From: Thermotogae bacterium
Lineage (GTDB): Bacteria > Hydrothermota > Hydrothermia > LBFQ01
Length of the DNA: 51,458 nucleotides
Assembly: GCA_013153965.1 (NCBI GenBank)
Contig: JAADDJ010000018.1
Coordinates: forward strand, 1-51,458
Reading direction: 5' to 3'
Shown here: piece by piece, positions 33,501 to 41,536 of the stretch
Layout: every line of letters starts with the position of its first letter
How positions within the stretch are numbered: position 1 is the first letter of the stretch
The notes under the pieces: model-generated
Told to the model about the DNA's origin: nothing
Databases searched by the model: none
Seen by the model: the letters and a program-made list of their open reading frames with translations, nothing else
Made by a program: the position numbers and the translations under genes

Positions 33501-33912
33501 CTACGACGAGCCGGAGGAGACCCTACAGGTCTATGTGGGTACGGCCTCTCTGGAGCCCGGGACCTATCCCCTGCGCGTGAAGGCTTGGAATCCCTACGTC
33601 TTCGGCGTATCCGACCCCAAGGAGCTCTACGTTCTGGACGTTCCCCTCCTGTCGCCGGAGAACGTTTCGGTCTATCCGAGTCCGGTTAGGACGTCCGGGA
33701 GGGTGAGGGTGGTCGTCGGGGAGCCCACAACCCTGACGGTTGAGGTGTTTGACCTCAAGTTCCGGCGGGTGATGTACGACAGGAGGACCTACGAGACTCC
33801 GGCCATATACGAGGAGCCTCTGCCGGACCTGCCGGCGGGCGTCTATCTCCTGCGGGTCAGGGCGGGGGATATGGTGGTCAAGAAGTGGTTCGCCGTCGTG
33901 AAGGGGGAGTAG
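30568..33912 (+). CDS. secreted surface protein with SbsA/Big_5-type Ig-like domains and C-terminal sorting-type domain, 1114 aa
   Basis: A conventional signal peptide (MRKLLATLSLLTLALPLEG) is followed by about 370 residues of beta-propeller-like sequence. Four Ig-like repeats come next, starting near residues 405 (PTLVSYPTDD), 510 (PRVVFTQPDSGEIDVPL), 612 (PRVSMTVPDSGAINVPR) and 825 (PRVSFTEPANGEMAVSP); each has the xPxxGexxVxxxxxIxVxFSxPMD pattern of SbsA-type domains. The C-terminal 85 residues (VSVYPSPVRTSGRVRVVV ... LPAGVYLLRVRAG) match T9SS type A-like sorting domains. It is likely a large adhesin or S-layer-associated protein. It is operon-coupled to the barrel/TPR gene by a 4-base overlap. 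Confidence 0.82.
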   Translation: MRKLLATLSLLTLALPLEGYVSTYNLTSSSLFRYAGSDIEVLPSGLLLGYTYDDSSGQHVLFKMGAGYPPIACGLSHSTTAPHPSVHLGVANSIIYVSSGSNLIVVDTGLGGAMIVPAMGGVGATVHRDDTLALVWRMADSVIVALGYPDAGGLTLLTTSSLGVGTTMDVSYGITSTSDGNFLVAFPNRTADSLNLVFVRPSSSFFVLDSARAVGLPGGYTVDSIATIKALRTSFGPIIGLTLRYGGYRFPALLLGGDSYRMFVMDTVGLLTDIHTSSDGLVVSIAEDDRSYVQVVPLPIDSGPSPKGAAFWDVEIGGSAEFSVGHYVSLGILDGDSILRLVKSDLITIPSDGYADRRIWNPLDITLASSSPSVLPTSASLAPTMVSCSPLPITATPVSAADTTQPTLVSYPTDDVIRAYDTLVYVFSEDIDPPTFQYGVSVSALGASRAPLSYTSLCTGATCYLIISAYGAESVAVSLTAFITDTVGNPLAPASRRSDTFSLLPAGPRVVFTQPDSGEIDVPLNASIGVWFSTDINPATINSYTVDITDGSISYPFTVTCPLANMCVLDPLRDFPPGGEIRVSFTSGVRDTYDQPLEPKVITFLTVQADTLAPRVSMTVPDSGAINVPRNFSLSVLFSKPMDTTTVASGISLMGSSSGAHTFSVFCPTLQNCVVRPLSAFLSMEVVTVRFNASILDTTGRSLIPKNVIFQVGTTYDNTPPNVRIIAPDNDTLEVYHPITEPVKAAVWDNTGILMSSWVLGSQTYHAPLSCRGLPYVASDTTCLDVSETPSGAYVLRAITYDLVGTQSVDTVILIVHDTVAPRVSFTEPANGEMAVSPYTDVSITFTEPMDTTWVPTSAVSVVVGGTSVPFSHVWNTPYVLRITFSDALPWDSSVIVSLSSLRDLSGNEMVPYTFSFRVVGETQVDVRWVRLENDSVFAGKSDSTLVVAVARSDHSITKAFVMIGDGDSIPMLPADGSYDEPEETLQVYVGTASLEPGTYPLRVKAWNPYVFGVSDPKELYVLDVPLLSPENVSVYPSPVRTSGRVRVVVGEPTTLTVEVFDLKFRRVMYDRRTYETPAIYEEPLPDLPAGVYLLRVRAGDMVVKKWFAVVKGE

Positions 33913-33920
33913 TTCCTCCG

Positions 33921-33926
33921 TAGAAT
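33921..33926 (+). promoter_or_regulatory. -10 element TAGAAT for rlmI-like gene
   Basis: TAGAAT ends 5 bases before GTG 33932, in the 19-base gap after the surface protein gene. Confidence 0.6.
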
Positions 33927-33931
33927 TTGCC

Positions 33932-35092
33932 GTGCCACGCATAAGGGTGAATCTGAAAGGCAGGCCCTCCGACTACGGCCTCCATCCTTGGATCTTCAAG
34001 GATAAGGTCAAGGGGGTGATAGGGCAGGGGTTTGAGGCGGCCGTCTATGTGAAGGGGAAATTCTTCGGCAGCGCCTTCTACAACCCGGAGGGCAAGCTCG
34101 CCCTCCGCTTCTACAGTAGGGAGGAGGAGGATTTCACGGCCGGACTCGTATATTCCCGTATCCAGAGGGCCCGGCACGAGAGAGAGGATATCCTCGGTTT
34201 CCGGGGGGCGTACCGTCTCTTCTTCGCCGAGGCCGACAACATGCCCGGTATAATCGCGGACGTCTATGGGGACGGCGTGGTGCTTCAGATATCGTCCTAC
34301 GGGGCCGAGCGCCTGAAGAGGGAGATAGTGGAGGGTTTTAGGATGGCGGGCTACAGATGGCTCTACGAGAAGAGCGACTCCTACGCCCGGAGGCAGGAGG
34401 GTCTGGAGCCCTACGAGGGTTGGCACTTCTACGACGAGGAGAGGGAACACGTTTGGGTGGAGATAAACGGCCTAAAGTTCAAGGTCCCCATAGGGGGGCA
34501 GAAGACGGGCCTCTATCTGGATCAACGGCTGAATTGGGAGGTGGTCGCCCGCACGATGAGGGGCCGCAGGAGGGTGTTGGACGCCTTCTCCTACACGGGA
34601 GGATTCACCCTGCACCTGCTCAAGTACGGCGTTGAGAAGGTGGTGGCCATAGATGAGGACGGCGACGCCTTGGAGCTCCTCAGGGAGAACGTGGCGGCCA
34701 ACGGTTTCCCCAGAAGGGCCGTGGATACGTTCTCGGCCAACGTCTTTGACATGTTGGACAGCTTCCTACTCGCCCACGAGAGGTACGATGGGATAATCTT
34801 GGATCCGCCGGCCTTCGCCAAGGGTAGGAACGTCTCCGGAGCCCGCAGGGGATACTTCACCCTCTTTGACAGGGCGCTGCGACTTTTGGAGCCGGGGGGC
34901 ATTCTGGCGGCCTTCTCATGCTCAAGGCACATAACGTTTGAGCTCCTGCGGGAGGAGATGACTCGGGCGGCGAAGAGGCTGCTCCGAGAGGTGAAGGTGC
35001 TCTACTGGCTCCACCAATCGCCCGACCATCCGGTCCCCGTCTATTTTCCGGATGCCGAGTATCTGAGGGGCTTTTTGGCCTTAGTATATTGA
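33932..35092 (+). CDS. rlmI: RlmI-type 23S rRNA (cytosine-5) methyltransferase, 386 aa
   Basis: An N-terminal PUA-like domain (residues 1-75, HPWIFKDKVK) is followed by the EEHD-like linker and a class I Rossmann methyltransferase. It shows the SAM loop VLDAFSYTGGFTLHLLKYG, acidic AIDEDGDAL, catalytic ILDPPAFAKGR, and AFSCSRHITFELL with the nucleophilic cysteine. Family members methylate C1962 of 23S rRNA with S-adenosylmethionine. The length (386) fits RlmI. The start is GTG 33932, 5 bases after TAGAAT. The ABC permease follows at once. Confidence 0.9.
   Translation: MPRIRVNLKGRPSDYGLHPWIFKDKVKGVIGQGFEAAVYVKGKFFGSAFYNPEGKLALRFYSREEEDFTAGLVYSRIQRARHEREDILGFRGAYRLFFAEADNMPGIIADVYGDGVVLQISSYGAERLKREIVEGFRMAGYRWLYEKSDSYARRQEGLEPYEGWHFYDEEREHVWVEINGLKFKVPIGGQKTGLYLDQRLNWEVVARTMRGRRRVLDAFSYTGGFTLHLLKYGVEKVVAIDEDGDALELLRENVAANGFPRRAVDTFSANVFDMLDSFLLAHERYDGIILDPPAFAKGRNVSGARRGYFTLFDRALRLLEPGGILAAFSCSRHITFELLREEMTRAAKRLLREVKVLYWLHQSPDHPVPVYFPDAEYLRGFLALVY
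35082..35087 (+). promoter_or_regulatory. -10-like element TAGTAT for permease gene
   Basis: TAGTAT lies in the last codons of rlmI and ends 7 bases before ATG 35095. It is one base off the usual set, so less certain. Confidence 0.4.
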
Positions 35093-35094
35093 CC

Positions 35095-35793
35095 ATGGGT
35101 CGTCTGAAGGCGCTCTTTCTTAAGGATGTGAGGCTCTCCCTCTCGTGGTTCCTGACGAATGTCGGTATCATCCTCCTGTTCAACGGAATAGCCCTGTACA
35201 ACGCCATCAAAGGGAACGACATAGCCCTCCTATTTCTGGGTATGATGGTCGTAGGTCTCCTCATCTGGAGCGTGTTCGCCGGTATAGCCACGTACTTCTC
35301 CGAGAGGGACGGGAGGCTCTACGAGTTCATAAACACCCTTCCCGTAAGTCGTCATACGGTCCTCGTGTCCAAGGCCCTGTGGTTATGCCTTCAGGCCCTG
35401 ATATACGTCGCCCTCTTCGTCGCGGGGGTCATCCTCGTCGTGAAGCTCGGCAAGTTGAACATAGTGGAGGGACCCATGAGCTTCCAGCTGGGACTCATGG
35501 GAACCTTGAACTTCTACCTGCGTATAACCACGATGCTCCTCGTGGGCCTGTTCTCGGCCGCCCTCGTCAAGGATATACCCTTCAAGTGGCTCATGGCCGT
35601 CATCATGCTCTTCGTGATAGTGTGGATACTCGGTTGGGTGGATACCCTCATAAATCCGAACATCCGGAATCTATCTCTGGAGTCGGCGGACAGGCTCCTG
35701 AAGGTCCAGACCTTGGCCGAGGGGTTGAAATTCGCCGGAGCGTGGCTCCTGGTGGGTTTGGGAGGTCTGTGGATAGAGAGGAGGGGCTACTGA
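35095..35793 (+). CDS. ABC-2 type transporter permease, 232 aa
   Basis: Six hydrophobic segments begin after LKALFLKDVRLSLSWFLTN. The segment FSERDGRLYEFINTLPVSRHTVLVSKALW between TM2 and TM3 is the typical ABC-2 permease motif (the TLPVSR region). No ATP-binding partner is adjacent; the only ABC ATPase in the window (47378-48409) is a MalK-type sugar importer ATPase and is not an obvious match. The substrate is unknown. I take ATG 35095 as start; a TTG at 35089 overlapping the rlmI stop is the alternative. It overlaps the convergent cca gene by 7 bases. Confidence 0.8.
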   Translation: MGRLKALFLKDVRLSLSWFLTNVGIILLFNGIALYNAIKGNDIALLFLGMMVVGLLIWSVFAGIATYFSERDGRLYEFINTLPVSRHTVLVSKALWLCLQALIYVALFVAGVILVVKLGKLNIVEGPMSFQLGLMGTLNFYLRITTMLLVGLFSAALVKDIPFKWLMAVIMLFVIVWILGWVDTLINPNIRNLSLESADRLLKVQTLAEGLKFAGAWLLVGLGGLWIERRGY

Positions 35794-37157
35794 ATCTCCT
35801 CAACGAGCTTCTTGAGCATCTCCAGAGCCTCCTCCCGGGTCCTTATAACGCCCTCGGCCCTCAGCTCCTCTATCTCATTCAGGAGTTTCTTGTATATGGG
35901 GCCGGGGGGTACCCCGAGGGCCTTTATGTCGTGGCCGGTTATCAGGCGCGGGGGGCGCTTGGCCTCCGCCTCCAGATCCCTCAGAAGACCTTCCAGCTTG
36001 CGCGCCAATCGGAGCTGGCCGGCAACTCCCTCCGCCCGCAGGGGTGTGGCGAGGGCATCGGCGTAGGCCATCAGGATTATGGGGAACGCCCACTCCCCGG
36101 TCCTACGGTAGTACCTGAAGAGGGCCCTCCTCGTTACGTCCGGCGTGGCCAGAAGGTGGGGATGCATATGCTCGGCTATGAGGAGAGCCACCGTATCTAT
36201 GAGGTCGTTGCTCATCCGCAACCTCCGTCCGACGCGCTTGAATATCTTTGAGCCCACGTAATCGTGCCCGTGGAAGGAGATGTTGCCATCCTCATCCACC
36301 CTGTAGGTGGTGGGCTTCGCCACGTCGTGGAACATGGTACCCAGAACCAGGGCGAACCGTCCCTCCCGGCTGCGTATGGCCTCCATCCTGTGCAGGTAGT
36401 ATGTGAAGGGGCCATCCTCCAAGGTGTTCAACGCCACGTTCAGGCGACGCAGCGCCAGAAGGGTGTGGCTCCAAACGTCCGTCTCAAGGCCGCTCAAGGG
36501 CTTCCGCAGGGTGTCAAGCTCGGGAAATATCACGAAGAGGATGCCGGTGTCGGCCATGGCGGATACGTGCTCGTGGAAAGTTTCGGAGGAGAGGATATGG
36601 CGAAGCTCGTAGGTTATACGCTCGGGGGCCACCCCCTCCACGAGGTGGGCGTTCCCCCTGACGGCGAACAGGGTCCGGGGCTCTATTGAGAATCCCAGCG
36701 TGGCGGCGAATCGGAAGACCCTGAGCATCCGCAGGGGGTCGGATTTGAGATTCTCCTCGGAGGTCATGCGCACTATACCGGAACGCACGTCCCTCTCGCC
36801 GAAGAGGGGATCTATCATCTCCCACGTGTTGAGGGAGACGGCGATGGCGTTTATGGTGAGGTCCCGCTTGAGGAGATCGTCGTATATGCTCCCATCTATC
36901 CGGGTCAGGTCTATCTGCTCACCCTCCACGACCACCCGGTATATGCCGAATTCCTCACCGAGAGGGACGAACGCACCTCCGAGGTGCCGGGCTATGAGCT
37001 TGCCCACCTTCTCCGGCTCCCACACGGCTATATCCCAATCCTTGGGGACCCTTCCCATGAGCAGGTCCCGCACGCTTCCCCCCACCAGGTAGGCATCCCT
37101 CGGTATCCACTGGAACCAAGGCTTTGAGGAGATGACGGAGCGGATCACCTCAACCAT
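35787..37157 (-). CDS. cca: CCA tRNA nucleotidyltransferase / poly(A) polymerase family with HD domain, 456 aa
   Basis: A class II nucleotidyltransferase. It has the flexible loop and catalytic motif YLVGGSVRDLLMGRVPKDWDIAVW with two Asp ligands, the RRDLTINAIAV-type motif (KRDLTINAIAVSL), and the ribose-selecting DPLRMLRVFRFAATLGF motif. An HD phosphohydrolase domain follows (MFHDVAKPTTY, GHDYVGSKIFKRVGRRL). The enzyme adds or repairs the CCA end of tRNAs, which fits all three tRNA genes here lacking an encoded CCA. The start is ATG 37157, 13 bases inside the end of the preceding gene, 11 bases after TACAAT. Confidence 0.93.
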   Translation of the reverse strand: MVEVIRSVISSKPWFQWIPRDAYLVGGSVRDLLMGRVPKDWDIAVWEPEKVGKLIARHLGGAFVPLGEEFGIYRVVVEGEQIDLTRIDGSIYDDLLKRDLTINAIAVSLNTWEMIDPLFGERDVRSGIVRMTSEENLKSDPLRMLRVFRFAATLGFSIEPRTLFAVRGNAHLVEGVAPERITYELRHILSSETFHEHVSAMADTGILFVIFPELDTLRKPLSGLETDVWSHTLLALRRLNVALNTLEDGPFTYYLHRMEAIRSREGRFALVLGTMFHDVAKPTTYRVDEDGNISFHGHDYVGSKIFKRVGRRLRMSNDLIDTVALLIAEHMHPHLLATPDVTRRALFRYYRRTGEWAFPIILMAYADALATPLRAEGVAGQLRLARKLEGLLRDLEAEAKRPPRLITGHDIKALGVPPGPIYKKLLNEIEELRAEGVIRTREEALEMLKKLVEEIQ

Positions 37158-38386
37158 ATGAACCGCTTATTGTACAACCTGCCGTTTATCTTGACCCTCA
37201 CGAAATAGACCCCCCTACGTGCCCTCTTCCCTCCGGCCACGCTCCCGTCCCAGTAGAGTTTGAAGGAGGAGGCTTTGGTTCCCGAGTACAGATGTCTGAC
37301 GACCTTCCCCGTGAAGCTGACGATTGAGACATCAACGAAGGAGGGAGTGTCCAACTTCACGTATATCTCCACGCGCCCGGGCTGATAGGATACGGATACG
37401 GGATCATCCCCCATCATGTGGGCCGTGAGATCATACCTCTCCGCCTTGGAGACCTGAAGCTTGAAACTCTTTCCGGCCATCTCAACCACGTACTCGCCGG
37501 GACTCACCGGTATCAGGCCCACGACGAGGGAGTTTAGGAGATACAGGTCGTGTATCCGCGTGGAGCGGTTGCCCATCTTGAGGATGAAGGGTAGGGTGGA
37601 TGTGAGGAAGGGGCGATATATGGGATGGGCGTGCAACGAGAATCGTCCGTATATGAGGTAGAGGTGCCCCCTGTGGGCCGCGAAGGCGACGGAGCGACTC
37701 TCCCCCCTCGGCGAGCCATTAACGCTCAGAAGATTACCCCTCAGCTTCAGGGAGACCCCATCAACCGTGGTGTGGGGCTCGTAGGCGAAATCCATGAATC
37801 GGGGCTCCAGCCTCCCGCCGTTCAGGATTAGGGAGCCGTACTCCGTGAAGACGGCCGTATCGCCGCACACGACGAAGGAGGAGCCGAGATTCAGGGTATC
37901 CACGACTCCGGCGGGTCCGACGGTCATGGTCATCCTGTCGGACGAGGCGAAGAGGCGACGCTCCCCACCCACTCCGCACACGGTCACGTCGCGAGCTTGG
38001 GGTAGCAGGAGGCTCAGGGTATCGCCCTCAAGGATGAATAGGCCACTCTCCGAGAGGAGGTACAGGGCATCGTTGAAGCGGTAGGCCTTGGTGTATCGGC
38101 CGGTGAGGTTGGGGGACTCCATGGACAGGAGATCCGTGGAGACTATCACCAGCGGAGATGCGAAGTTGTCCAACGTCAGAAGGAGGTTGCGGTCATCGTA
38201 GTAGGATATGTGGAGGACGGGGGAGTATATGCCCTCAACCTTCTCCGGCGTGGAGAAGGGGCCGTCGCGAAGGAGGAATAGCCCCTCGGAGGTTCCGAGG
38301 AATATCTCGGAGTTTCCGTCCCCGTCAATATCAACGGTGGCCAAGGTGTTTATCTCTCCGACGTTCAGGAGAAGGAGCCAGAGCAT
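37145..38386 (-). CDS. secreted beta-propeller-like protein with C-terminal FlgD-like sorting domain, 413 aa
   Basis: A short hydrophobic N-terminus (MLWLLLLNVGE) is followed by one clear FG-GAP/VCBS unit (TLATVDIDGDGNSEIFLGTSEGLF) and weaker propeller-like blades. The last 95 residues form an Ig-like domain ending in FKLYWDGSVAGGKRARRGVYFVRVKINGRLYNKRFIWLR, close to FlgD-Ig / T9SS type A sorting domains. It is likely surface-exposed; the ligand is unknown. The start ATG 38386 is 2 bases after the preceding stop, with a weak GGTGG as ribosome site, so it forms an operon with the TPR protein. Confidence 0.75.
   Translation of the reverse strand: MLWLLLLNVGEINTLATVDIDGDGNSEIFLGTSEGLFLLRDGPFSTPEKVEGIYSPVLHISYYDDRNLLLTLDNFASPLVIVSTDLLSMESPNLTGRYTKAYRFNDALYLLSESGLFILEGDTLSLLLPQARDVTVCGVGGERRLFASSDRMTMTVGPAGVVDTLNLGSSFVVCGDTAVFTEYGSLILNGGRLEPRFMDFAYEPHTTVDGVSLKLRGNLLSVNGSPRGESRSVAFAAHRGHLYLIYGRFSLHAHPIYRPFLTSTLPFILKMGNRSTRIHDLYLLNSLVVGLIPVSPGEYVVEMAGKSFKLQVSKAERYDLTAHMMGDDPVSVSYQPGRVEIYVKLDTPSFVDVSIVSFTGKVVRHLYSGTKASSFKLYWDGSVAGGKRARRGVYFVRVKINGRLYNKRFIWLR
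37169..37174 (-). promoter_or_regulatory. -10 element TACAAT for cca
   Basis: TACAAT on the minus strand, 11 bases before ATG 37157, inside the end of the upstream gene. AAGCGG between them could be a weak ribosome site, so operon read-through is an alternative. Confidence 0.45.
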
Positions 38387-38388
38387 AC

Positions 38389-40149
38389 CTAACCACCCAG
38401 CTGCTTTATAAGCTGCTCCATCTGCTGGGCCTTATCGGTCTTCCCCATGGCCCTGTAGAGCTTGGCGGCATTTTGGAAGGCCGCCAGCGCGTTGGCCTTG
38501 GCCGCCTCATCCCCGGCCTCGTACTTCTTATAGTGCGCGAAGCCGAGGAATCTGTAGGCATCGGCCAGCTTGTCCGACTTCTGGAAGGTCTGAACGAACT
38601 GCGTCAGGTAGGTTATGGCGTTGTCGTAGTCCTTCTTGGCGAAGTAAGCCAATCCCAGCAGGTAGAGGGCGTTCTCCGCATCCTCACCGTTGGGATACTT
38701 CTGGATGTACTGGCCCAGATACTTTATGGCCGTGTCGTACTCCTTCATCTGATAGGCTATGTACCCGGCGTTGAACATGGCCTTCGGCGTATATTGGCTG
38801 TTGGGGAAGAGCTCGGTAAATTGGGCGAAGAGCTTGAGGGCCTTGGGATAGGCGCCCTGATTGTAGGCGGCCAGGGCCTTGTTGAAGACGGCCTCGGCCC
38901 CCACCTCGGATTTGACGTACCGGGCCACCTCCGGCCTCTCGGCGATGAGCGCCTGAAGGAGCTTTTTAACGTTCTCGGCGTTCTTGTGGCCGGGATACTC
39001 GCGCAGGAACTGGTCCCAGACCTCCGCTGCCCTGCGATAGTCCTTCAGCCGGTAATACACCTTACCCAGAAGCTCCAAGACGGCGGGCCTGTCCTCACCC
39101 TCGGGATACTTCTTGAGGTAGTACTCCAATTTCTCCTTGGCCTTCTCATAACTACCCGCTTGGAATAGGAGCTGCCCCAGATAGGCCACCAGTTTGGCCG
39201 ACCTCGGATCGTCCGGGAAGAACTGTATGAACCTCTCAAACCTCTGCTGGGCCTTCGTCATCTGACCCTTCTTGTAGGCCTCCATGCCCGGCTTGTAGAA
39301 GAGTATCTCGCCGACGAGGGGGTTGGTCACCTTGAGGTTGGGGGCGAGTGCTATGTTATCGCCGTACTTCTTCTCAACGTAGGCGAGCGAGGCGAGGATG
39401 GTGTCCTTGAGGAAGGGATAGTTGGCCAGAGCCTTCTCGTACTGGGCTATCGCCTTGGGATAGTCGCCGTACTCGGCGTACCACTCCGCGAGGATTATCT
39501 CAAACTTGGGTTTCTTGGGATGTCCCCTCTCTATCAGCCGCTTCAGCTCCGTTATGGCCTTGTACAGCTCTCCCTTCTTGCGGTAGGCGAAGACCTTCAG
39601 GATGGCGGCGTCGTTCGCCTCCTTCGTGTTCGGGAATTTCCTCTCCAGCTGATTGACCAGCGATATCACCTCGTCGTAGGAGCCGTTCATGTAAGCGGAG
39701 AGGGCGGCGAAGTACAGGGCGTCGCGATATACGTCCTCGTACTCCGGATAGCGGGTGAGGGCCTTGAAGTACCTGTACGCGTCCAGATACCGTCCGATGT
39801 TGTAGTACGCGATGCCCAAGCCCATGTACAGGGGGATGACGGCCGGCTTCCTACCTCCGCTCAACACCTCCGCCTTCTTGAAGGTATCTATGGCCTCCCC
39901 GTAGCGGCCCATGTGTATCAGGCACCAACCGTTGCCTATGTATCCGACGAGGCGCTTTCCGGGGGCGTCGGTGTTGTTTATGAGGTCCTCGTAGTAGCTC
40001 TTGGCTCTCTGGTAGTCTCCGGAGTAGTACAGCCTCTCCGCCTTGGCCACGAGCGAGGAGTACTTGGTGGCGAAGGCGTCGGGTAGGGGTTTCTTATATC
40101 CCGTTATCTTGGAAGGTATCAACGCACCGAACAAGAGGGCAACGAACAT
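38389..40149 (-). CDS. tetratricopeptide repeat protein, probably periplasmic, 586 aa
   Basis: At least twelve TPR-type helix pairs run along the protein. Units include YYSGDYQRAKSYYEDLIN, YNIGRYLDAYRYFKALTRYPEYED, YRLKDYRRAAEVWDQFLREYPGHKNA, YQMKEYDTAIKYLGQYIQKYPNGED and FAKKDYDNAITYLTQFVQTF; several have the F-P-spacing of YbgF/BamD-like repeats. A short hydrophobic N-terminus (MFVALLFGALIP) suggests export. Such proteins often serve as envelope assembly scaffolds; the partner here may be the downstream surface protein. The start is ATG 40149, 10 bases after TAGAAT. Confidence 0.85.
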   Translation of the reverse strand: MFVALLFGALIPSKITGYKKPLPDAFATKYSSLVAKAERLYYSGDYQRAKSYYEDLINNTDAPGKRLVGYIGNGWCLIHMGRYGEAIDTFKKAEVLSGGRKPAVIPLYMGLGIAYYNIGRYLDAYRYFKALTRYPEYEDVYRDALYFAALSAYMNGSYDEVISLVNQLERKFPNTKEANDAAILKVFAYRKKGELYKAITELKRLIERGHPKKPKFEIILAEWYAEYGDYPKAIAQYEKALANYPFLKDTILASLAYVEKKYGDNIALAPNLKVTNPLVGEILFYKPGMEAYKKGQMTKAQQRFERFIQFFPDDPRSAKLVAYLGQLLFQAGSYEKAKEKLEYYLKKYPEGEDRPAVLELLGKVYYRLKDYRRAAEVWDQFLREYPGHKNAENVKKLLQALIAERPEVARYVKSEVGAEAVFNKALAAYNQGAYPKALKLFAQFTELFPNSQYTPKAMFNAGYIAYQMKEYDTAIKYLGQYIQKYPNGEDAENALYLLGLAYFAKKDYDNAITYLTQFVQTFQKSDKLADAYRFLGFAHYKKYEAGDEAAKANALAAFQNAAKLYRAMGKTDKAQQMEQLIKQLGG

Positions 40150-40159
40150 ACCGCTAACA

Positions 40160-40165
40160 ATTCTA
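40160..40165 (-). promoter_or_regulatory. -10 element TAGAAT for TPR gene
   Basis: TAGAAT on the minus strand ends 10 bases before ATG 40149, in the 27-base gap behind the CYTH gene. Confidence 0.6.
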
Positions 40166-40176
40166 AGGGTGAAACC

Positions 40177-40698
40177 TCAAACCGAAGTGCCACCCCTCAT
40201 GGCGAGGCCTATGGCCAACTTTGAGCGGCTCTCAACCCGGAAGCCACCGCCTCGGAGGATGCTCGCCGCTCGCTCAACGACCTCTCCATCCCCCTCAACC
40301 TCCAAGAAGGTCATCTGGGTTGAGTCGTCGTACCACACCACGTCGTAGGTGAGTTTGAGGTTCTCTCCCCCGTACGTCCTGCGCATCACCATGAGCTCAA
40401 GGAGGGGGGCGACGCATCGTGTCTCCGAGGCCATCTCCTCACGCGATACCTCCCTCTCGCATTCCCTGCGCCGCACCACCCCACCTTCGGAGGATATGTC
40501 CCGCTTGTAGGTGCGCACTATGCGACCCCCGGGATATATGCGGAAGCGCAGGGCGCCACCGTCCCCCGGGTCGTAGTACCTGTCGGTGTAGCGCTCCTCA
40601 CCCTCGTACCGCAGACTGAAACCCTCCCTCCTTAGAAGCTCCAGAGCCCTCCTAAGATCCTCCTCGCCGCCTACGACGAACTTGGCCTCAATCTCCAT
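40177..40698 (-). CDS. CYTH-domain protein (triphosphate tunnel / class IV adenylate cyclase-like), 173 aa
   Basis: The N-terminus MEIEAKFVV carries the ExExK signature of the CYTH superfamily. It is followed by alternating charged strands (TDRYYDPGDGGALRFRIYPGGRIVRTYKRD, KLTYDVVWYDD, FLEVEGDGE) that form the triphosphate tunnel. Members hydrolyse triphosphates such as thiamine triphosphate or make cAMP; which applies here is unknown. The start is ATG 40698, with GGAGGT 8 bases upstream. It overlaps the end of the MBL-fold gene by 11 bases. An earlier in-frame start at 40737 would add 13 residues before the ExExK motif and was rejected. Confidence 0.85.
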   Translation of the reverse strand: MEIEAKFVVGGEEDLRRALELLRREGFSLRYEGEERYTDRYYDPGDGGALRFRIYPGGRIVRTYKRDISSEGGVVRRRECEREVSREEMASETRCVAPLLELMVMRRTYGGENLKLTYDVVWYDDSTQMTFLEVEGDGEVVERAASILRGGGFRVESRSKLAIGLAMRGGTSV

Positions 40699-41515
40699 CC
40701 GGAGGGACCTCCATGAGGCGGTGCTTTCCCTTCTCATCCACGTACATCCGACCGGCGAAGGCCTCCCTGTCGTGGGGGGTGAATAGGATGGCCTCCTCCC
40801 TGATGAAGAGGTCGTACCAGTACTTGCGGGAGAATAGCATCTCCTCGGGATAAAGGTCGTAGCCCATCACGTAGGGTAGGGGGGAGTGGTGACGGGTGGG
40901 AAGGAGATCCCCGGTGAATACGAACAGACGGTCCGTGTCCCGTATCAGGACTATCTGATGGCCTCGGGTGTGTCCCCCGGTGCGATGCACGTATATGCCC
41001 GGCCATACCTCCCCGCTCCCGGATATGAGGCGCACGTTCCCCTCAAGGGCCCTAAGACGCTCCCTTACGTAGCTCGCCCGACTCCTCTCGTGGGGGAAGT
41101 GCGCGTCCGCCCACTCCATGGCCTGAACGACCACCGGAGCCCTGTACCTGAAGCGTCCGTCGGGGGTGGCCAACTCGCCCATGTGGTCAAAGTGCAGGTG
41201 GGTCTGAACTATCAGAGAGACCTCGTCCCGACCCACGGGGGCGTCGGCGAAGGGATCCTCCTCATGAACGTCGTATATCCTCTTGAACTTCTCATCCCAG
41301 CCGGTGCCGAGGCCACTCTCTATGAGGACCCAACCCCGCTCGGTCTTCACGAGGAGGGGATGGGTGGCCATGGGTATGCGATTCTGCTCGTCCGCCGGTA
41401 TGAGCCTGCTCCAGAGGACCTTGGGGACCACGCCGAACATGGCCCCACCGTCCAGAGCGAACTTCCCCGAATCCAGCTGGTAGATGGTTATCCTCCGGCC
41501 TCTGAAGATCCTCAT
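40688..41515 (-). CDS. metallo-beta-lactamase fold hydrolase (lactonase-like), 275 aa
   Basis: The MBL signature THLHFDHMG (HxHxDH) near residue 105 binds two metal ions. Further ligands are the His in TGGHTRGHQIVLI, the Asp in FTGDLLP, and His in LFTPHDREAFAG. The overall pattern is closest to the AttM/AiiA N-acyl-homoserine-lactonase branch, but the branch contains many other hydrolases, so the substrate is open. The start is ATG 41515, 7 bases after TAGAAT. It heads a two-gene operon with the CYTH gene. Confidence 0.87.
   Translation of the reverse strand: MRIFRGRRITIYQLDSGKFALDGGAMFGVVPKVLWSRLIPADEQNRIPMATHPLLVKTERGWVLIESGLGTGWDEKFKRIYDVHEEDPFADAPVGRDEVSLIVQTHLHFDHMGELATPDGRFRYRAPVVVQAMEWADAHFPHERSRASYVRERLRALEGNVRLISGSGEVWPGIYVHRTGGHTRGHQIVLIRDTDRLFVFTGDLLPTRHHSPLPYVMGYDLYPEEMLFSRKYWYDLFIREEAILFTPHDREAFAGRMYVDEKGKHRLMEVPPDGD
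40707..40712 (-). promoter_or_regulatory. Shine-Dalgarno GGAGGT for CYTH gene
   Basis: GGAGGT on the minus strand lies 8 bases before ATG 40698 and decides that start over the one at 40737. Confidence 0.75.
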
Positions 41516-41522
41516 GGGGCCT

Positions 41523-41528
41523 ATTCTA
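41523..41528 (-). promoter_or_regulatory. -10 element TAGAAT for MBL-fold gene
   Basis: TAGAAT on the minus strand ends 7 bases before ATG 41515. Confidence 0.65.
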
Positions 41529-41536
41529 CCCCCGAG

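Noticed and set aside
38400-38420. Hairpin AGCTGCTTTATAAGCTGCT as terminator or operator
   Set aside because: It lies inside the coding end of the TPR gene (codons for a Leu-Ile-Lys-Gln-Leu stretch), the arms are short, and no T run follows.
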